From: Litorivivens sp041624475 | Lineage (GTDB): Bacteria; Pseudomonadota; Gammaproteobacteria; Pseudomonadales; Spongiibacteraceae | Reading direction: 5' to 3' | Assembly (NCBI RefSeq): GCF_041624475.1 | Contig: NZ_JBFJUX010000010.1 | Coordinates: forward strand, 1-64,000 | Length of the DNA: 64,000 nt | Part shown: one piece after another, positions 9,516 to 18,353 of the stretch | How positions within the stretch are numbered: the stretch's first letter is position 1 | Layout of the letters: the number at the start of each line of letters is the position of its first letter | Notes under the pieces: model-generated | Databases searched by the model: none | Told to the model about the DNA's origin: nothing | Seen by the model: only the letters and a program-made list of their open reading frames with translations | Program-made: the position numbers and the translations under genes

Positions 9516-10181
9516 ATGGGTCAGAAAGTACACCCGACTGGAATTCGTCTGGGGATTGTTAAAGAGCATAACTCGATCTGGTATGCGGGCAACAAGAACT
9601 ACGCAAAGCAGTTGATTAATGATTTGCAGGTTCGCGAGCTGATCGAGAAAAAACTGGCAAACGCTTCGGTCAGCCGCGTGGTTATCGAGCGCCCGGCACA
9701 GACTGCTCGCATCACAATCCACACTGCTCGCCCCGGTATTGTTATCGGTAAGAAAGGTGAGGATGTCGAATTGCTGCGCAAAGAGCTGACTGCGCGTATG
9801 GGTGTGCCCGTGCACATCAATATTGAAGAAGTGCGCAAGCCTGACCTGGACGCCAAACTGGTTGCCCAGAACGTTTGTCAGCAACTGGAGCGTCGTGTGA
9901 TGTTCCGCCGCGCCATGAAGCGTGTTGTGCAGAACGCCATGCGCCAGGGTGCCGAAGGCATCAAGATTCAGGTGAGTGGACGTGTCGGTGGTGCTGAGAT
10001 TGCACGCACCGAGTGGTACCGCGAAGGTCGCGTACCCCTGCACACACTGCGCGCCGATATCGACTACGCCACTGCTGAAGCCGCGACCACTTACGGCATC
10101 ATCGGTGTGAAAGTCTGGATCTTCAAGGGTGAGATCCTGGACACTGGCGCCGCTCAGGTTGCCGAGACTAAAGCGAAGTAA
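9516..10181 (+). CDS. rpsC: 30S ribosomal protein S3
   Basis: 221 residues. It carries the type II KH domain (RPGIVIGKKGEDVELLRKEL) and the C-terminal domain with GRVGGAEIARTEWYREGRVPL. Forms part of the mRNA entry channel with helicase activity. RBS AGGAGAG. Slightly shorter C-tail than E. coli (233). Confidence 0.97.
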   Translation: MGQKVHPTGIRLGIVKEHNSIWYAGNKNYAKQLINDLQVRELIEKKLANASVSRVVIERPAQTARITIHTARPGIVIGKKGEDVELLRKELTARMGVPVHINIEEVRKPDLDAKLVAQNVCQQLERRVMFRRAMKRVVQNAMRQGAEGIKIQVSGRVGGAEIARTEWYREGRVPLHTLRADIDYATAEAATTYGIIGVKVWIFKGEILDTGAAQVAETKAK

Positions 10182-10204
10182 GAACAGTTTAAGGGTTACG
10201 CAAA

Positions 10205-10618
10205 ATGTTACAGCCGAAGCGTACTAAATTTCGCAAGCAGATGAAAAACCGCAATCGCGGTTTGGCGCACCGTGGTAGCAAAGTCAGCTTCGGTGAGTAC
10301 GGTCTGAAAGCAACCGGTCGTGGCCGCATCACTGCGCGTCAGATCGAGGCTGCTCGTCGAGCCATGACTCGCCACATCAAGCGCGGTGGAAAAATCTGGA
10401 TTCGGGTTTTCCCGGACAAGCCCATCACCCAGAAGCCCCTGGAAGTTCGTCAGGGTAAAGGTAAGGGTAATGTTGAATACTGGGTTGCCCAGATTCAGCC
10501 CGGCAAAGTGTTGTACGAAGTGCAGGGCGTATCTGAAGAGCTGGCGCGCGAGGCCTTTACTCTGGCCGCAGCCAAGCTGCCGATAGCAACCACATTTGTT
10601 AAACGGTCGGTGATGTGA
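10205..10618 (+). CDS. rplP: 50S ribosomal protein L16
   Basis: 137 residues. MLQPKRTKFRKQMKNRNRG start and RIWIRVFPDKP-type core (KIWIRVFPDKPITQKPLEVR); this protein positions the A-site tRNA. The stop codon overlaps the start of rpmC by one base. Confidence 0.97.
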   Translation: MLQPKRTKFRKQMKNRNRGLAHRGSKVSFGEYGLKATGRGRITARQIEAARRAMTRHIKRGGKIWIRVFPDKPITQKPLEVRQGKGKGNVEYWVAQIQPGKVLYEVQGVSEELAREAFTLAAAKLPIATTFVKRSVM

Positions 10619-10809
10619 TGAAAGCAGCAGAATTACGTGAAAAGTCTGTTGATGAGCTGAACGGCGAACTGCTGAAGCTGCTCGAAGAGCAGTTCAAGCT
10701 GCGCATTCAGAAATCAACGGGCCAATTGGCACAGACTCATCTGTTGACGCAGGCTCGCAAGGATATCGCGCGAGTGAAGACGGTGCTCAAACAAAAGGCA
10801 GGTAACTGA
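10618..10809 (+). CDS. rpmC: 50S ribosomal protein L29
   Basis: 63 residues, the E. coli length. Two helices near the tunnel exit: MKAAELREKSVDELNGELL and LLTQARKDIARVKTVL. The ATG overlaps the rplP TGA (TGATG). A GTG three bases earlier would add one residue and is less likely. Confidence 0.95.
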   Translation: MKAAELREKSVDELNGELLKLLEEQFKLRIQKSTGQLAQTHLLTQARKDIARVKTVLKQKAGN

Positions 10810-10811
10810 TA

Positions 10812-11078
10812 ATGGCGGAAGCAGCAAAAAGTGCACGTACTGCCACCGGTAAAGTGGTCAGTAACAAGATGGATAAGACCATCACTGTCCTCGTTGAGCG
10901 TCGAGTGAAGCACCCGGTGTATGGCAAGTACATCACCAAGTCTTCAAAGCTTCATGCGCACGATGAAAACAACGAGTGCAAGAGCGGCGACACGGTAACC
11001 ATCAGCGAGACGCGCCCGCTGTCCAAGACTAAGTCCTGGACACTGTTGCGGGTAGAAGAGAGCGCTGCCGAAGTTTAA
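10812..11078 (+). CDS. rpsQ: 30S ribosomal protein S17
   Basis: 88 residues, OB-fold primary 16S rRNA binder. Signatures are GKVVSNKMDKTITVLVERRV, HPVYGKYITKSSK and CKSGDTVTISETRPLSKTKSW. Last gene of the S10 unit. The 52-base gap to rplN holds a weak hairpin (TGTGTA/TACACA, 11087-11109). Confidence 0.97.
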   Translation: MAEAAKSARTATGKVVSNKMDKTITVLVERRVKHPVYGKYITKSSKLHAHDENNECKSGDTVTISETRPLSKTKSWTLLRVEESAAEV

Positions 11079-11130
11079 GCGGCTGTTGTGTAATCGCTAG
11101 TGATACACAGTTAAGGGTTTGGGATAAGAC

Positions 11131-11499
11131 ATGATTCAGACACAATCGTATTTGGATGTAGCAGATAACAGCGGTGCCCGTCGCGTTATGTGTATCAAAG
11201 TGCTGGGCGGTTCACATCGTCGTTACGCGCATGTCGGTGACCTGATCAAGGTTTCCGTAAAGGAAGCAATTCCGCGTGGCAAAGTTAAAAAAGGCCAGGT
11301 AATGACAGCGGTTGTGGTTCGTACCAAAAAAGGTGTGCGTCGCGGCGACGGTTCTCTGATCCGTTTCGACGACAACGCTGCGGTACTGCTGAACAACAAT
11401 CTGGCGCCTATCGGCACCCGTATTTTTGGGCCGGTGACTCGTGAGCTTCGTAGCGAACGATTCATGAAAATTATCTCTCTGGCACCGGAAGTGCTGTAA
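11131..11499 (+). CDS. rplN: 50S ribosomal protein L14
   Basis: 122 residues, full length. MIQTQSYLDVADNSGARRVMCIKVLGGS and the GVRRGDGSLIRFDDNAAVLLN core are typical. Lies at the subunit interface and is the contact for the RsfS silencing factor. First gene of the spc unit; no separate strong promoter is seen in the gap before it. Confidence 0.97.
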   Translation: MIQTQSYLDVADNSGARRVMCIKVLGGSHRRYAHVGDLIKVSVKEAIPRGKVKKGQVMTAVVVRTKKGVRRGDGSLIRFDDNAAVLLNNNLAPIGTRIFGPVTRELRSERFMKIISLAPEVL

Positions 11500-11528
11500 C
11501 GCACGGTAACGGAAAGGGTTGAAGCGAA

Positions 11529-11840
11529 ATGCGTAAGATCAAAAAAGATGACGAAGTAATCGTCATCACCGGTAAAGACAAAGGCAAGCGCGGCAAAGTA
11601 CGTAAACTACTTGGCGAGCGCGTACTGGTCGCAGGCGTGAACATGGTGAAGAAGCACCAGCGCGCTAATCCGCAGGCAGGCGTTGCCGGCGGTATCATCG
11701 AGAAAGAAGCGGCGATCCAGATTTCTAACATCGCCATCTTCAACCCGAACACCAGCAAGGCTGATCGTGTTGGTTTCAAGGTGGAAGACGGTAAGAAAGT
11801 ACGCATTTTTAAATCCAGCGGCGAAGTAATCGACGCGTAA
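11529..11840 (+). CDS. rplX: 50S ribosomal protein L24
   Basis: 103 residues. KOW motif DDEVIVITGKDKGKRGKVRKLL at the N-terminus and NMVKKHQRANPQAGVAGGIIEKEA. An assembly-initiator protein of the large subunit. Confidence 0.97.
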   Translation: MRKIKKDDEVIVITGKDKGKRGKVRKLLGERVLVAGVNMVKKHQRANPQAGVAGGIIEKEAAIQISNIAIFNPNTSKADRVGFKVEDGKKVRIFKSSGEVIDA

Positions 11841-11857
11841 GTTGGTTGGAAACGAAC

Positions 11858-12397
11858 ATGGCGAATCTGAAAAAGCTTTACGACACAGAATTGCGCGGCA
11901 AGCTGAAAGAAGAGCTGGGCTTGGCGAACGCAATGGAAGTCCCGCGCATCACTAAAATCACTCTGAACATGGGTGTTGGCGAAGCCGTGGGCGACAAGAA
12001 GATCCTGGATAACGCCGTGGCAGACCTGGAGCGTATCGCCGGTCAGAAGCCTGTCGTTACCAAGGCGCGCAAATCCATCGCCGGTTTCAAGATCCGCGAC
12101 GGCTGGCCCATCGGTGCCAAAGTCACTCTGCGCGGTGAGCGTATGTACGACTTCCTGGAGCGCCTGATCAGCATTGCGATCCCGCGTGTCCGTGACTTTC
12201 GCGGTATCAGCCCGAAGTCGTTTGACGGTCGTGGCAACTTCGCCATGGGCGTTACTGAGCAGATCATTTTTCCGGAAATTGAATACGACAAGGTCGACAA
12301 ACTGCGTGGTCTGGATATCACCATCACCACGACAGCGCGTAACAACGACGAAGGTCGCGCCCTGTTGAAAGCATTCAATTTCCCGTTCAAGAACTAA
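11858..12397 (+). CDS. rplE: 50S ribosomal protein L5
   Basis: 179 residues from the ATG at 11858, exactly the family length; a TTG four codons earlier is rejected on that basis. Binds 5S rRNA and the P-site tRNA. Signatures: MNMGVGEA-type NMGVGEAVGDKK, KSIAGFKIRDGWPIGAKVTLRG and the PEIEYDKVDKLRGLDITITTTA end. Confidence 0.97.
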   Translation: MANLKKLYDTELRGKLKEELGLANAMEVPRITKITLNMGVGEAVGDKKILDNAVADLERIAGQKPVVTKARKSIAGFKIRDGWPIGAKVTLRGERMYDFLERLISIAIPRVRDFRGISPKSFDGRGNFAMGVTEQIIFPEIEYDKVDKLRGLDITITTTARNNDEGRALLKAFNFPFKN

Positions 12398-12409
12398 AGG
12401 GTAGAAATT

Positions 12410-12715
12410 ATGGCCAAGCAGTCAATGAAAGCCCGTGAAGCCAAGCGAGCTAAAACTGTAGCGAAATACGCGGCGAAGCGTGCTGAATTGAAAGCAATCA
12501 TCGTAAGTCAGACTGCGTCTGATGAAGAGAAGTGGGATGCGCAGGTTGCTCTGCAAAAGCTGCCCCGCAACGCCAGCCCTATTCGCCAGCAGCGTCGCTG
12601 CCAGCTGACCGGTCGTCCGCACGCGGTTTACCGCAAGTTCGGTCTGTGTCGCAACCAGTTGCGCGAAGCCGCTATGCGCGGTGATGTTCCGGGTCTGGTT
12701 AAGGCCAGTTGGTAA
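12410..12715 (+). CDS. rpsN: 30S ribosomal protein S14
   Basis: 101 residues: the long, zinc-free form (no CXXC pairs), as in E. coli. The C-terminal RQQRRCQLTGRPHAVYRKFGLCR and LREAAMRGDVPGLVKASW end is typical. No zinc-ribbon paralogue is present in the window. Confidence 0.97.
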   Translation: MAKQSMKAREAKRAKTVAKYAAKRAELKAIIVSQTASDEEKWDAQVALQKLPRNASPIRQQRRCQLTGRPHAVYRKFGLCRNQLREAAMRGDVPGLVKASW

Positions 12716-12764
12716 TTAAGAGTATTGTGGCGCCGGGTTCACCGGGCCGAGTTGGGAGCAGAAC

Positions 12765-13160
12765 ATGAGCATGCAAGACCCGTTGGCGGATATGTTGACC
12801 CGCATTCGCAACGCTCAGATGGCAGGTAAAGCCAGTGTGTCAATGCCGTCGTCCAAATTGAAGCAGGCGGTTGCGGCAGTGTTGCTGGAAGAAGGCTATA
12901 TCGCTGGGCATCGCGTAGAACAGGACGGCGCCAAGTCAGACCTGGTTGTTGACCTGAAATATTTCCAGGGCAAGCCGGTTATCGCTGAAATCCAGCGAGC
13001 CAGCCGTCCCGGACTGCGTGCCTACGCAGGCAAGGATGAGTTGCCGCAAGTACGTGCAGGACTGGGTGTTGCTATTGTCTCCACCAGCAAAGGTGTGATG
13101 ACTGACCGCGCGGCGCGTTCTGCCGGTGTCGGTGGCGAAGTACTCTGTACTGTCTTCTAA
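12765..13160 (+). CDS. rpsH: 30S ribosomal protein S8
   Basis: 131 residues. MQDPLADMLTRIRNAQMAGK start and the C-terminal GVAIVSTSKGVMTDRAARSAGVGGEVLC. In E. coli S8 also represses spc translation by binding near rplE. RBS GGGAGCAG supports ATG 12765 rather than the ATG two codons later. Confidence 0.97.
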   Translation: MSMQDPLADMLTRIRNAQMAGKASVSMPSSKLKQAVAAVLLEEGYIAGHRVEQDGAKSDLVVDLKYFQGKPVIAEIQRASRPGLRAYAGKDELPQVRAGLGVAIVSTSKGVMTDRAARSAGVGGEVLCTVF

Positions 13161-13185
13161 AGATTGATATTGGCGAGTTTACAAA

Positions 13186-13716
13186 ATGTCTAGAGTAGCA
13201 AAAGACCCGGTAAGCATCCCCAAGGGCGTCGAGGTCAAGCTTAACGGCAGCGATATCGCAGTGAAGGGTTCCAACGGAAACCTGAGCATGGTGATTAACG
13301 AAGCTGTTGTGGTTAAGCAAGAAGACGACAAGTTGGTGTTCGCTCCGCGCGACGAAAAAACCAGCTGGGCGATGGCGGGCACAACCCGTGCGCTGATCAA
13401 CAATATGGTCGTTGGTGTTAGCCAGGGATTTGAGCGCAAGCTGGAATTGAACGGTGTTGGTTACCGTGCGAAGGCGTCAGGTAAAAGCGTTAATCTGACA
13501 TTGGGTTTTTCGCACCCGATCGACTACCAGCTGCCTGAGGGTGTCAGCGCTGATACCCCGACCCAGACTGAAATCGTGCTGAAGTCTGCCGATAAGCAGT
13601 TGCTGGGCCAGGTCGCTTCAGAAATTCGCGCCTTCCGTCCGCCGGAGCCTTATAAAGGCAAGGGTGTGCGCTACGCGGATGAATATGTCCGCCGTAAAGA
13701 AGCGAAGAAGAAGTAG
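13186..13716 (+). CDS. rplF: 50S ribosomal protein L6
   Basis: 176 residues with two related domains. The C-terminal LLGQVASEIRAFRPPEPYKGKGVRYADE signature near the sarcin-ricin loop is intact. Confidence 0.97.
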   Translation: MSRVAKDPVSIPKGVEVKLNGSDIAVKGSNGNLSMVINEAVVVKQEDDKLVFAPRDEKTSWAMAGTTRALINNMVVGVSQGFERKLELNGVGYRAKASGKSVNLTLGFSHPIDYQLPEGVSADTPTQTEIVLKSADKQLLGQVASEIRAFRPPEPYKGKGVRYADEYVRRKEAKKK

Positions 13717-13727
13717 GGGCTGAGAGA

Positions 13728-14078
13728 ATGAGCGAAAAAAGAGATTCAAGATTACGTCGGGCCCGTCGCTCTCGCGTCAAAATGCGCGAACTGCGAGCTG
13801 TTCGTCTGACGGTACACCGCACTCCGCGTCATATGTACGCCCAGGTGATTACTGCCGAAGGCGACAAGGTTTTGGCCAGCGCCTCAACCCTGGACAAGGA
13901 TCTGCGTAGTGGCGCCACTGGTAACGCTGATGCAGCGGCCAGCGTCGGCAAACTGATTGCCGAGCGCGCCAAAGCTGCCGGTGTAACTGAAGTAGCGTTT
14001 GACCGTAGCGGCTTCCGCTATCACGGCCGTGTAAAAGCACTGGCAGACGCTGCACGTGAAGGCGGCTTGGAATTCTAA
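13728..14078 (+). CDS. rplR: 50S ribosomal protein L18
   Basis: 116 residues; binds 5S rRNA with L5. RLRRARRSRVKMRE basic N-terminus, RLTVHRTPRHMYAQVI and VAFDRSGFRYHGRVKALADAAREGGLEF end. Confidence 0.97.
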   Translation: MSEKRDSRLRRARRSRVKMRELRAVRLTVHRTPRHMYAQVITAEGDKVLASASTLDKDLRSGATGNADAAASVGKLIAERAKAAGVTEVAFDRSGFRYHGRVKALADAAREGGLEF

Positions 14079-14088
14079 GAGGCGAGCA

Positions 14089-14598
14089 ATGGCATACGAT
14101 CAGAAAGGCAAAGACAATAGCGAAGGCCTGCAGGAAAAACTGGTACAGGTTAACCGCGTTGCAAAAGTGGTCAAAGGTGGCCGTATTTTCGGTTTCACCG
14201 CGCTGACAGTCGTCGGCGATGGCAACGGTAAAGTCGGCTTCGGTCGTGGCAAGGCGCGTGAAGTGCCGGTTGCGATTCAGAAGGCCATGGAAGCCGCGCG
14301 TCGCAATATGATTCAGGTGGATCTGAACGGTCACACGATTCAGTACCCGGTCAAGGCTCGCCACGGTGCATCCAAGGTTTACATGCAGCCGGCGTCAGAA
14401 GGTACCGGTGTTATCGCCGGTGGTGCGATGCGTGCAGTGCTGGAAATTGCCGGAGTACACAACGTACTGGCCAAGTGTTACGGGTCGACCAACCCGGTCA
14501 ACGTAGTTCGCGCTACTATCAATGGCCTGAAAGCCATTTCTTCTCCGGAAGAAGTTGCAGCCAAGCGCGGTAAGTCTGTTGAAGAAATTACAAGCTAA
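14089..14598 (+). CDS. rpsE: 30S ribosomal protein S5
   Basis: 169 residues from ATG 14089, preceded by GAGGCGAG; the upstream in-frame ATG (14056) lies inside rplR and is rejected. Signatures: KVVKGGRIFGFTALTVVGDG (fidelity loop), GFGRGKAREVPVAIQKAME and the AKCYGSTNPVNVVRATINGL end. Mutations in the first loop cause spectinomycin resistance in other species; it is wild-type looking here. Confidence 0.97.
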   Translation: MAYDQKGKDNSEGLQEKLVQVNRVAKVVKGGRIFGFTALTVVGDGNGKVGFGRGKAREVPVAIQKAMEAARRNMIQVDLNGHTIQYPVKARHGASKVYMQPASEGTGVIAGGAMRAVLEIAGVHNVLAKCYGSTNPVNVVRATINGLKAISSPEEVAAKRGKSVEEITS

Positions 14599-14618
14599 AC
14601 GAGCTGGAATTTAGAGCC

Positions 14619-14798
14619 ATGGCGAAAACGATTAAAGTTACCCAGACCCGGTCTACATCAGGCCGATTGCAAGCTCATAAAGCCTGCGTGGCTGGATTGG
14701 GTCTGCGCCGGATTGGTCATACCGTTGAAGTAGAAGACACTCCTTCAGTTCGCGGCATGATCAATAAAGTTAATTACATGGTTCGTGTAGAGGATTAA
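14619..14798 (+). CDS. rpmD: 50S ribosomal protein L30
   Basis: 59 residues: starts MAKTIKVTQTRSTSGRLQAH, then CVAGLGLRRIGHTVEVED and PSVRGMINKVNYMVRVED at the end. Matches the L30 family throughout and sits in its fixed place between rpsE and rplO. Small enough to be missed by length-filtered gene finders. Confidence 0.96.
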   Translation: MAKTIKVTQTRSTSGRLQAHKACVAGLGLRRIGHTVEVEDTPSVRGMINKVNYMVRVED

Positions 14799-14801
14799 GT
14801 G

Positions 14802-15248
14802 ATGAGCTCAGATATGCGTTTGAATACATTGAGCCCAGCGCCTGGCCGCACGAAAGATGCTAAACGTCGCGGTCGCGGTATTGGTAGTGGTCTGGGCAAG
14901 ACCGGTGGCCGCGGCCACAAAGGTCTGAAGTCACGCTCAGGCGGCTCAGTGCGTCCGGGTTTCGAGGGTGGTCAAATGCCCTTGCAGAAGCGTCTGCCGA
15001 AGTATGGTTTTACTTCGCGTTTGGCACGCGTGACTGCTCAGATTCGCACCAGCGAACTGGCGAAAGTCGATGCTGAGGTGATCGATCTGGAAGCGCTGAA
15101 ACGTGCCGACATTGTCGGAACCAACATTGAGCGCGCCAAAGTCTTTCTGTCTGGTGAGCTGAACAAAGCTGTCACCATTAAGGGACTGGCTGTGACCAAG
15201 GGTGCCCGCGAGCTGATCGAAAAAGCTGGCGGCAAGGTCGAAGACTAA
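14802..15248 (+). CDS. rplO: 50S ribosomal protein L15
   Basis: 148 residues from ATG 14802. The family core begins MRLNTLSPAPGRTKDAKRRG at the ATG of 14814; GAGGATTAAG upstream better serves 14802, so the extra four residues are kept but uncertain. Shows RGIGSGLGKTGGRGHKGLKS and GGQMPLQKRLPKYGFTSR. A late-assembly protein of the 50S subunit. Confidence 0.95.
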   Translation: MSSDMRLNTLSPAPGRTKDAKRRGRGIGSGLGKTGGRGHKGLKSRSGGSVRPGFEGGQMPLQKRLPKYGFTSRLARVTAQIRTSELAKVDAEVIDLEALKRADIVGTNIERAKVFLSGELNKAVTIKGLAVTKGARELIEKAGGKVED

Positions 15249-15260
15249 TCGGGGTAAAGC

Positions 15261-16586
15261 ATGGCTAAGCCAGGACCGGGGTCCACAAATCAGGCGGGAT
15301 TAGGCGAGCTGTTTGCTCGCCTTCGTTTTGTACTGCTGGCGATAATTGTCTATCGCATTGGTACCCATATTCCTGTGCCTGGCATCAACCCGGATCAGCT
15401 GGCAGCGCTGTTTAACCAGAACCAGGGGACTATCCTCGGTCTGTTTAACATGTTCTCCGGTGGTGCGCTTGAGCGTATGAGTATTCTGGCGCTGGGCATC
15501 ATGCCCTACATCTCTGCATCGATTATTATGCAGCTGATGTCGGCGGTTAGCCCGCAGCTGGAAGCATTGAAGAAAGAAGGTGAGGCAGGGCGTCGCAAGA
15601 TTACCCAGTACACCCGATACCTGACCGTAGCTCTGGCAACTCTTCAGGGCACAGGTATGGCGGTTGGCATGGGTAATCAGGGTCTGGCTTTTGATCCGGG
15701 TTTCTCATTTTACTTCGTTGCCGTCGTGTCACTGGTTACCGGCGCCGTCTTTATGATGTGGCTGGGTGAGCAGATTACCGAACGCGGCATTGGCAACGGC
15801 ATTTCGCTGCTGATTTTCGCAGGCATCGTGGCCGGCCTGCCGGCTGCCGTGGTTCAGTCGCTGGAGCAAGCGCGTCAGGGCGAAATCAACATTCTGGTGC
15901 TGTTGGGTATTCTGGCGCTGGCGATTGCCGTGGTTTATCTGGTTGTGTTTATTGAGCGTGGTCAGCGCCGTATTACGGTGAACTACGCCAAGCAGCAACG
16001 CGGCCGCAAGATGTATCAGGCGCAGAGCAGCCATCTGCCCCTGAAAGTGAACATGGCCGGTGTTATCCCGGCGATCTTCGCCAGCTCTATCCTGCTGTTC
16101 CCGGCGTCGATTGCGCAGTGGTTCGGTCAGAGCGGTGAAGGCACCGAGTGGCTGCAGGAAGTTGCGCTGGCGATTGGTCCCGGTCAGCCACTGAACATCC
16201 TGTTGTTTACAGCTTTGATAGTATTTTTCTGCTTCTTCTATACGGCGTTGATGTTCAACCCGACTGAAGTGGCGGACAACCTGAAGAAGTCCGGCGCCTT
16301 TCTGCCGGGTATTCGTCCAGGTGCACAAACAGCGAGTTACATCGACGGTGTGCTGACGCGACTGACGATGTTTGGTTCTCTGTATATTGCGATGGTTTGT
16401 CTTCTGCCGCAGTTTCTGGTGGTGATGTGGAACGTGCCCTTCTATCTGGGCGGTACCTCACTGCTGATCGTGGTGGTAGTGGTTATGGATTTCATGGCAC
16501 AGGTTCAGTCTCATCTCATGTCTCACCAATATGAGTCGGTGATGAAGAAGGCTAACCTCAAAAATTACGGTGGCGGCCTGCGGTAA
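15261..16586 (+). CDS. secY: Protein translocase subunit SecY
   Basis: 441 residues, ten predicted membrane helices, the channel of the Sec translocon. Visible signatures: RIGTHIPVPGINPDQL, GGALERMSILALGIMPYISASIIMQL-type plug/TM2 region, ITERGIGNGISLLIFAGIVAGLP, and the cytoplasmic loop RGQRRITVNYAKQQRGRK that docks SecA and the ribosome. Ends LKNYGGGLR. The secE gene is not in the window although it normally lies beside tufB. Confidence 0.98.
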   Translation: MAKPGPGSTNQAGLGELFARLRFVLLAIIVYRIGTHIPVPGINPDQLAALFNQNQGTILGLFNMFSGGALERMSILALGIMPYISASIIMQLMSAVSPQLEALKKEGEAGRRKITQYTRYLTVALATLQGTGMAVGMGNQGLAFDPGFSFYFVAVVSLVTGAVFMMWLGEQITERGIGNGISLLIFAGIVAGLPAAVVQSLEQARQGEINILVLLGILALAIAVVYLVVFIERGQRRITVNYAKQQRGRKMYQAQSSHLPLKVNMAGVIPAIFASSILLFPASIAQWFGQSGEGTEWLQEVALAIGPGQPLNILLFTALIVFFCFFYTALMFNPTEVADNLKKSGAFLPGIRPGAQTASYIDGVLTRLTMFGSLYIAMVCLLPQFLVVMWNVPFYLGGTSLLIVVVVVMDFMAQVQSHLMSHQYESVMKKANLKNYGGGLR

Positions 16587-16616
16587 GTGCCGGCCCGGTT
16601 TTCAGGAGAGTAAGAA

Positions 16617-16733
16617 ATGAAAGTGCGTGCATCGGTCAAGAAAATTTGCCGCAACTGCAAAATGGTTCGCCGCAAAGGTGTGGTCCGGGTTATCTGCTCT
16701 GCCGAGCCGCGCCACAAGCAGCGTCAGGGTTGA
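16617..16733 (+). CDS. rpmJ: 50S ribosomal protein L36 (zinc-ribbon form)
   Basis: 38 residues beginning MKVRASVKKICRNCK and ending EPRHKQRQG. It has the C-X2-C, C and H ligands of the zinc-binding form, so it may be replaced under zinc starvation by a zinc-free paralogue elsewhere in the genome. RBS CAGGAGAG. Too short for most ORF cut-offs. Confidence 0.96.
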   Translation: MKVRASVKKICRNCKMVRRKGVVRVICSAEPRHKQRQG

Positions 16734-16758
16734 TTTGTTCTGGTCTTGCGTATAGACT
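16730..16758 (+). promoter_or_regulatory. Possible internal promoter of the alpha operon
   Basis: TTGATT, 17-base spacer, TAGACT, located in the 109-base gap between rpmJ and rpsM. The -10 matches consensus at four of six positions, so this is tentative. Confidence 0.35.
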
Positions 16759-16842
16759 ATCGCGCCTTTCGCGTGCGGTAGTGCTTTGTCGCTAGGCTAC
16801 GTACCGGGTTCAGGCCCGGAAATATAGTTTGGAGTGTTATAA

Positions 16843-17199
16843 ATGGCTCGTATCGCTGGTGTAAACATACCAGATAACAAACATGCCGTGATTTCGTTGA
16901 CTTATATCTACGGAATCGGCCGCACCACAGCCAAAGGTCTGTGTGCGACAACGGGTGTAGCAGAGGACACCAAGATTGGTGATCTGAGCGAAGAGCAACT
17001 GGACGCGCTGCGTAATGAAATCGGCAAAATCCAGGTTGAAGGTGACCTTCGTCGCGAAGTGTCCATGAACATCAAGCGCTTGCTCGACCTGGGGTGCTAT
17101 CGCGGCCTGCGTCATCGCAGAAGCCTGCCGGTTCGTGGTCAACGCACCAAGACCAATGCCCGCACTCGTAAAGGCCCGCGTAAACCGATTCGCAAGTAA
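16843..17199 (+). CDS. rpsM: 30S ribosomal protein S13
   Basis: 118 residues. RIAGVNIPDNKHAVISLTYI start with helix-two-turn-helix GIGRTTAKGLCATTGV and the basic C-terminal tail RGQRTKTNARTRKGPRKPIRK that reaches the P-site tRNA. Opens the alpha unit. Confidence 0.97.
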   Translation: MARIAGVNIPDNKHAVISLTYIYGIGRTTAKGLCATTGVAEDTKIGDLSEEQLDALRNEIGKIQVEGDLRREVSMNIKRLLDLGCYRGLRHRRSLPVRGQRTKTNARTRKGPRKPIRK

Positions 17200-17283
17200 G
17201 CAAATCGTTTTCCGCTTTAGTGTAGCTACACCCCGCCCATGGTTGGCAATGTGTAGTGTTGATATTAGAGATAGGATGTAAAC

Positions 17284-17670
17284 ATGGCTAAGCCCGGTTC
17301 TACCCGTAAAAAGGTAAAGAAAACCGTAGTGGATGGCGTTGCCCATATCCACGCTTCATTCAATAACACGATCGTTACCATCACTGACCGTCAGGGCAAC
17401 ACCCTGAGCTGGGCAACTGCCGGTGGTAGCGGTTTCCGTGGTTCACGCAAAAGCACCCCGTTCGCAGCCCAGGTTGCTGCAGAGCGCGCTGGCGAAGCGG
17501 CAAAAGACTACGGCCTGAAAAACCTAGATGTTGAAGTCAAAGGTCCAGGGCCGGGTCGTGAATCAGCCGTTCGCGCGTTAAACAACTGCGGATACAAGAT
17601 CACCAACATTACCGACGTGACGCCCATCCCGCACAATGGATGCCGTCCGCCGAAAAAACGTCGCGTGTAA
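17284..17670 (+). CDS. rpsK: 30S ribosomal protein S11
   Basis: 128 residues, platform protein near the E site. HASFNNTIVTITDRQGNTLSW, GPGPGRESAVRALN and the ITDVTPIPHNGCRPPKKRRV end are canonical. Confidence 0.97.
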   Translation: MAKPGSTRKKVKKTVVDGVAHIHASFNNTIVTITDRQGNTLSWATAGGSGFRGSRKSTPFAAQVAAERAGEAAKDYGLKNLDVEVKGPGPGRESAVRALNNCGYKITNITDVTPIPHNGCRPPKKRRV

Positions 17671-17696
17671 TTAACAGTTAAACAGGAATACTTGGT

Positions 17697-18317
17697 ATGG
17701 CTCGTTACATAGGCCCTAGCTGCAAACTCTCCAGACGGGAAGGCACTGACCTGTTTCTCAAGAGCGGCGTCCGCCCCCTGGAATCCAAATGTAAAGCAGA
17801 AACTGCTCCCGGCATGCACGGTGCACGTCGTGGTCGTTTGTCCGACTACGGTGTCCAGCTGCGTGAAAAGCAGAAAGTCCGTCGCATGTACGGTGTTCTG
17901 GAGAAGCAGTTCCGCAACTACTACAAAGAAGCTGCACGCCTGAAAGGTGCAACCGGTGAGAACCTGCTGCGTCTGCTGGAGTCGCGTCTCGACAACGTGG
18001 TTTATCGCATTGGCTTTGGTTCTACCCGTGCTGAAGCCCGTCAATTGGTTTCGCACAAGTCGATTCAGGTTAACGGCCAGACCGTTAATATTGCGTCTTA
18101 CAAAGTGCAGCCCGGCGACGTAATCACTGTGCGTGAAAAAGCCAAAAACCAGCTGCGTATCAAATCCGCAATGGCCCTCGCTGCACAGCGTGGCGACATC
18201 GCTTGGATTGACGTGAATAGCGACAAGATGGAAGGCATATACAAGGCCAACCCGGATCGCGCTGACCTCTCTTCAGAGATCAACGAGCATTTGATTGTTG
18301 AGCTTTACTCTAAGTAA
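17697..18317 (+). CDS. rpsD: 30S ribosomal protein S4
   Basis: 206 residues. Early 16S rRNA binder and, in E. coli, the alpha-operon repressor. MARYIGPSCKLSRREGTDL start and an S4 RNA-binding domain RLDNVVYRIGFGSTRAEARQ then VSHKSIQVNGQTVNI. Confidence 0.97.
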   Translation: MARYIGPSCKLSRREGTDLFLKSGVRPLESKCKAETAPGMHGARRGRLSDYGVQLREKQKVRRMYGVLEKQFRNYYKEAARLKGATGENLLRLLESRLDNVVYRIGFGSTRAEARQLVSHKSIQVNGQTVNIASYKVQPGDVITVREKAKNQLRIKSAMALAAQRGDIAWIDVNSDKMEGIYKANPDRADLSSEINEHLIVELYSK

Positions 18318-18353
18318 GTTGTCAGACCAGATAATCTCACTACAGGTGAAACT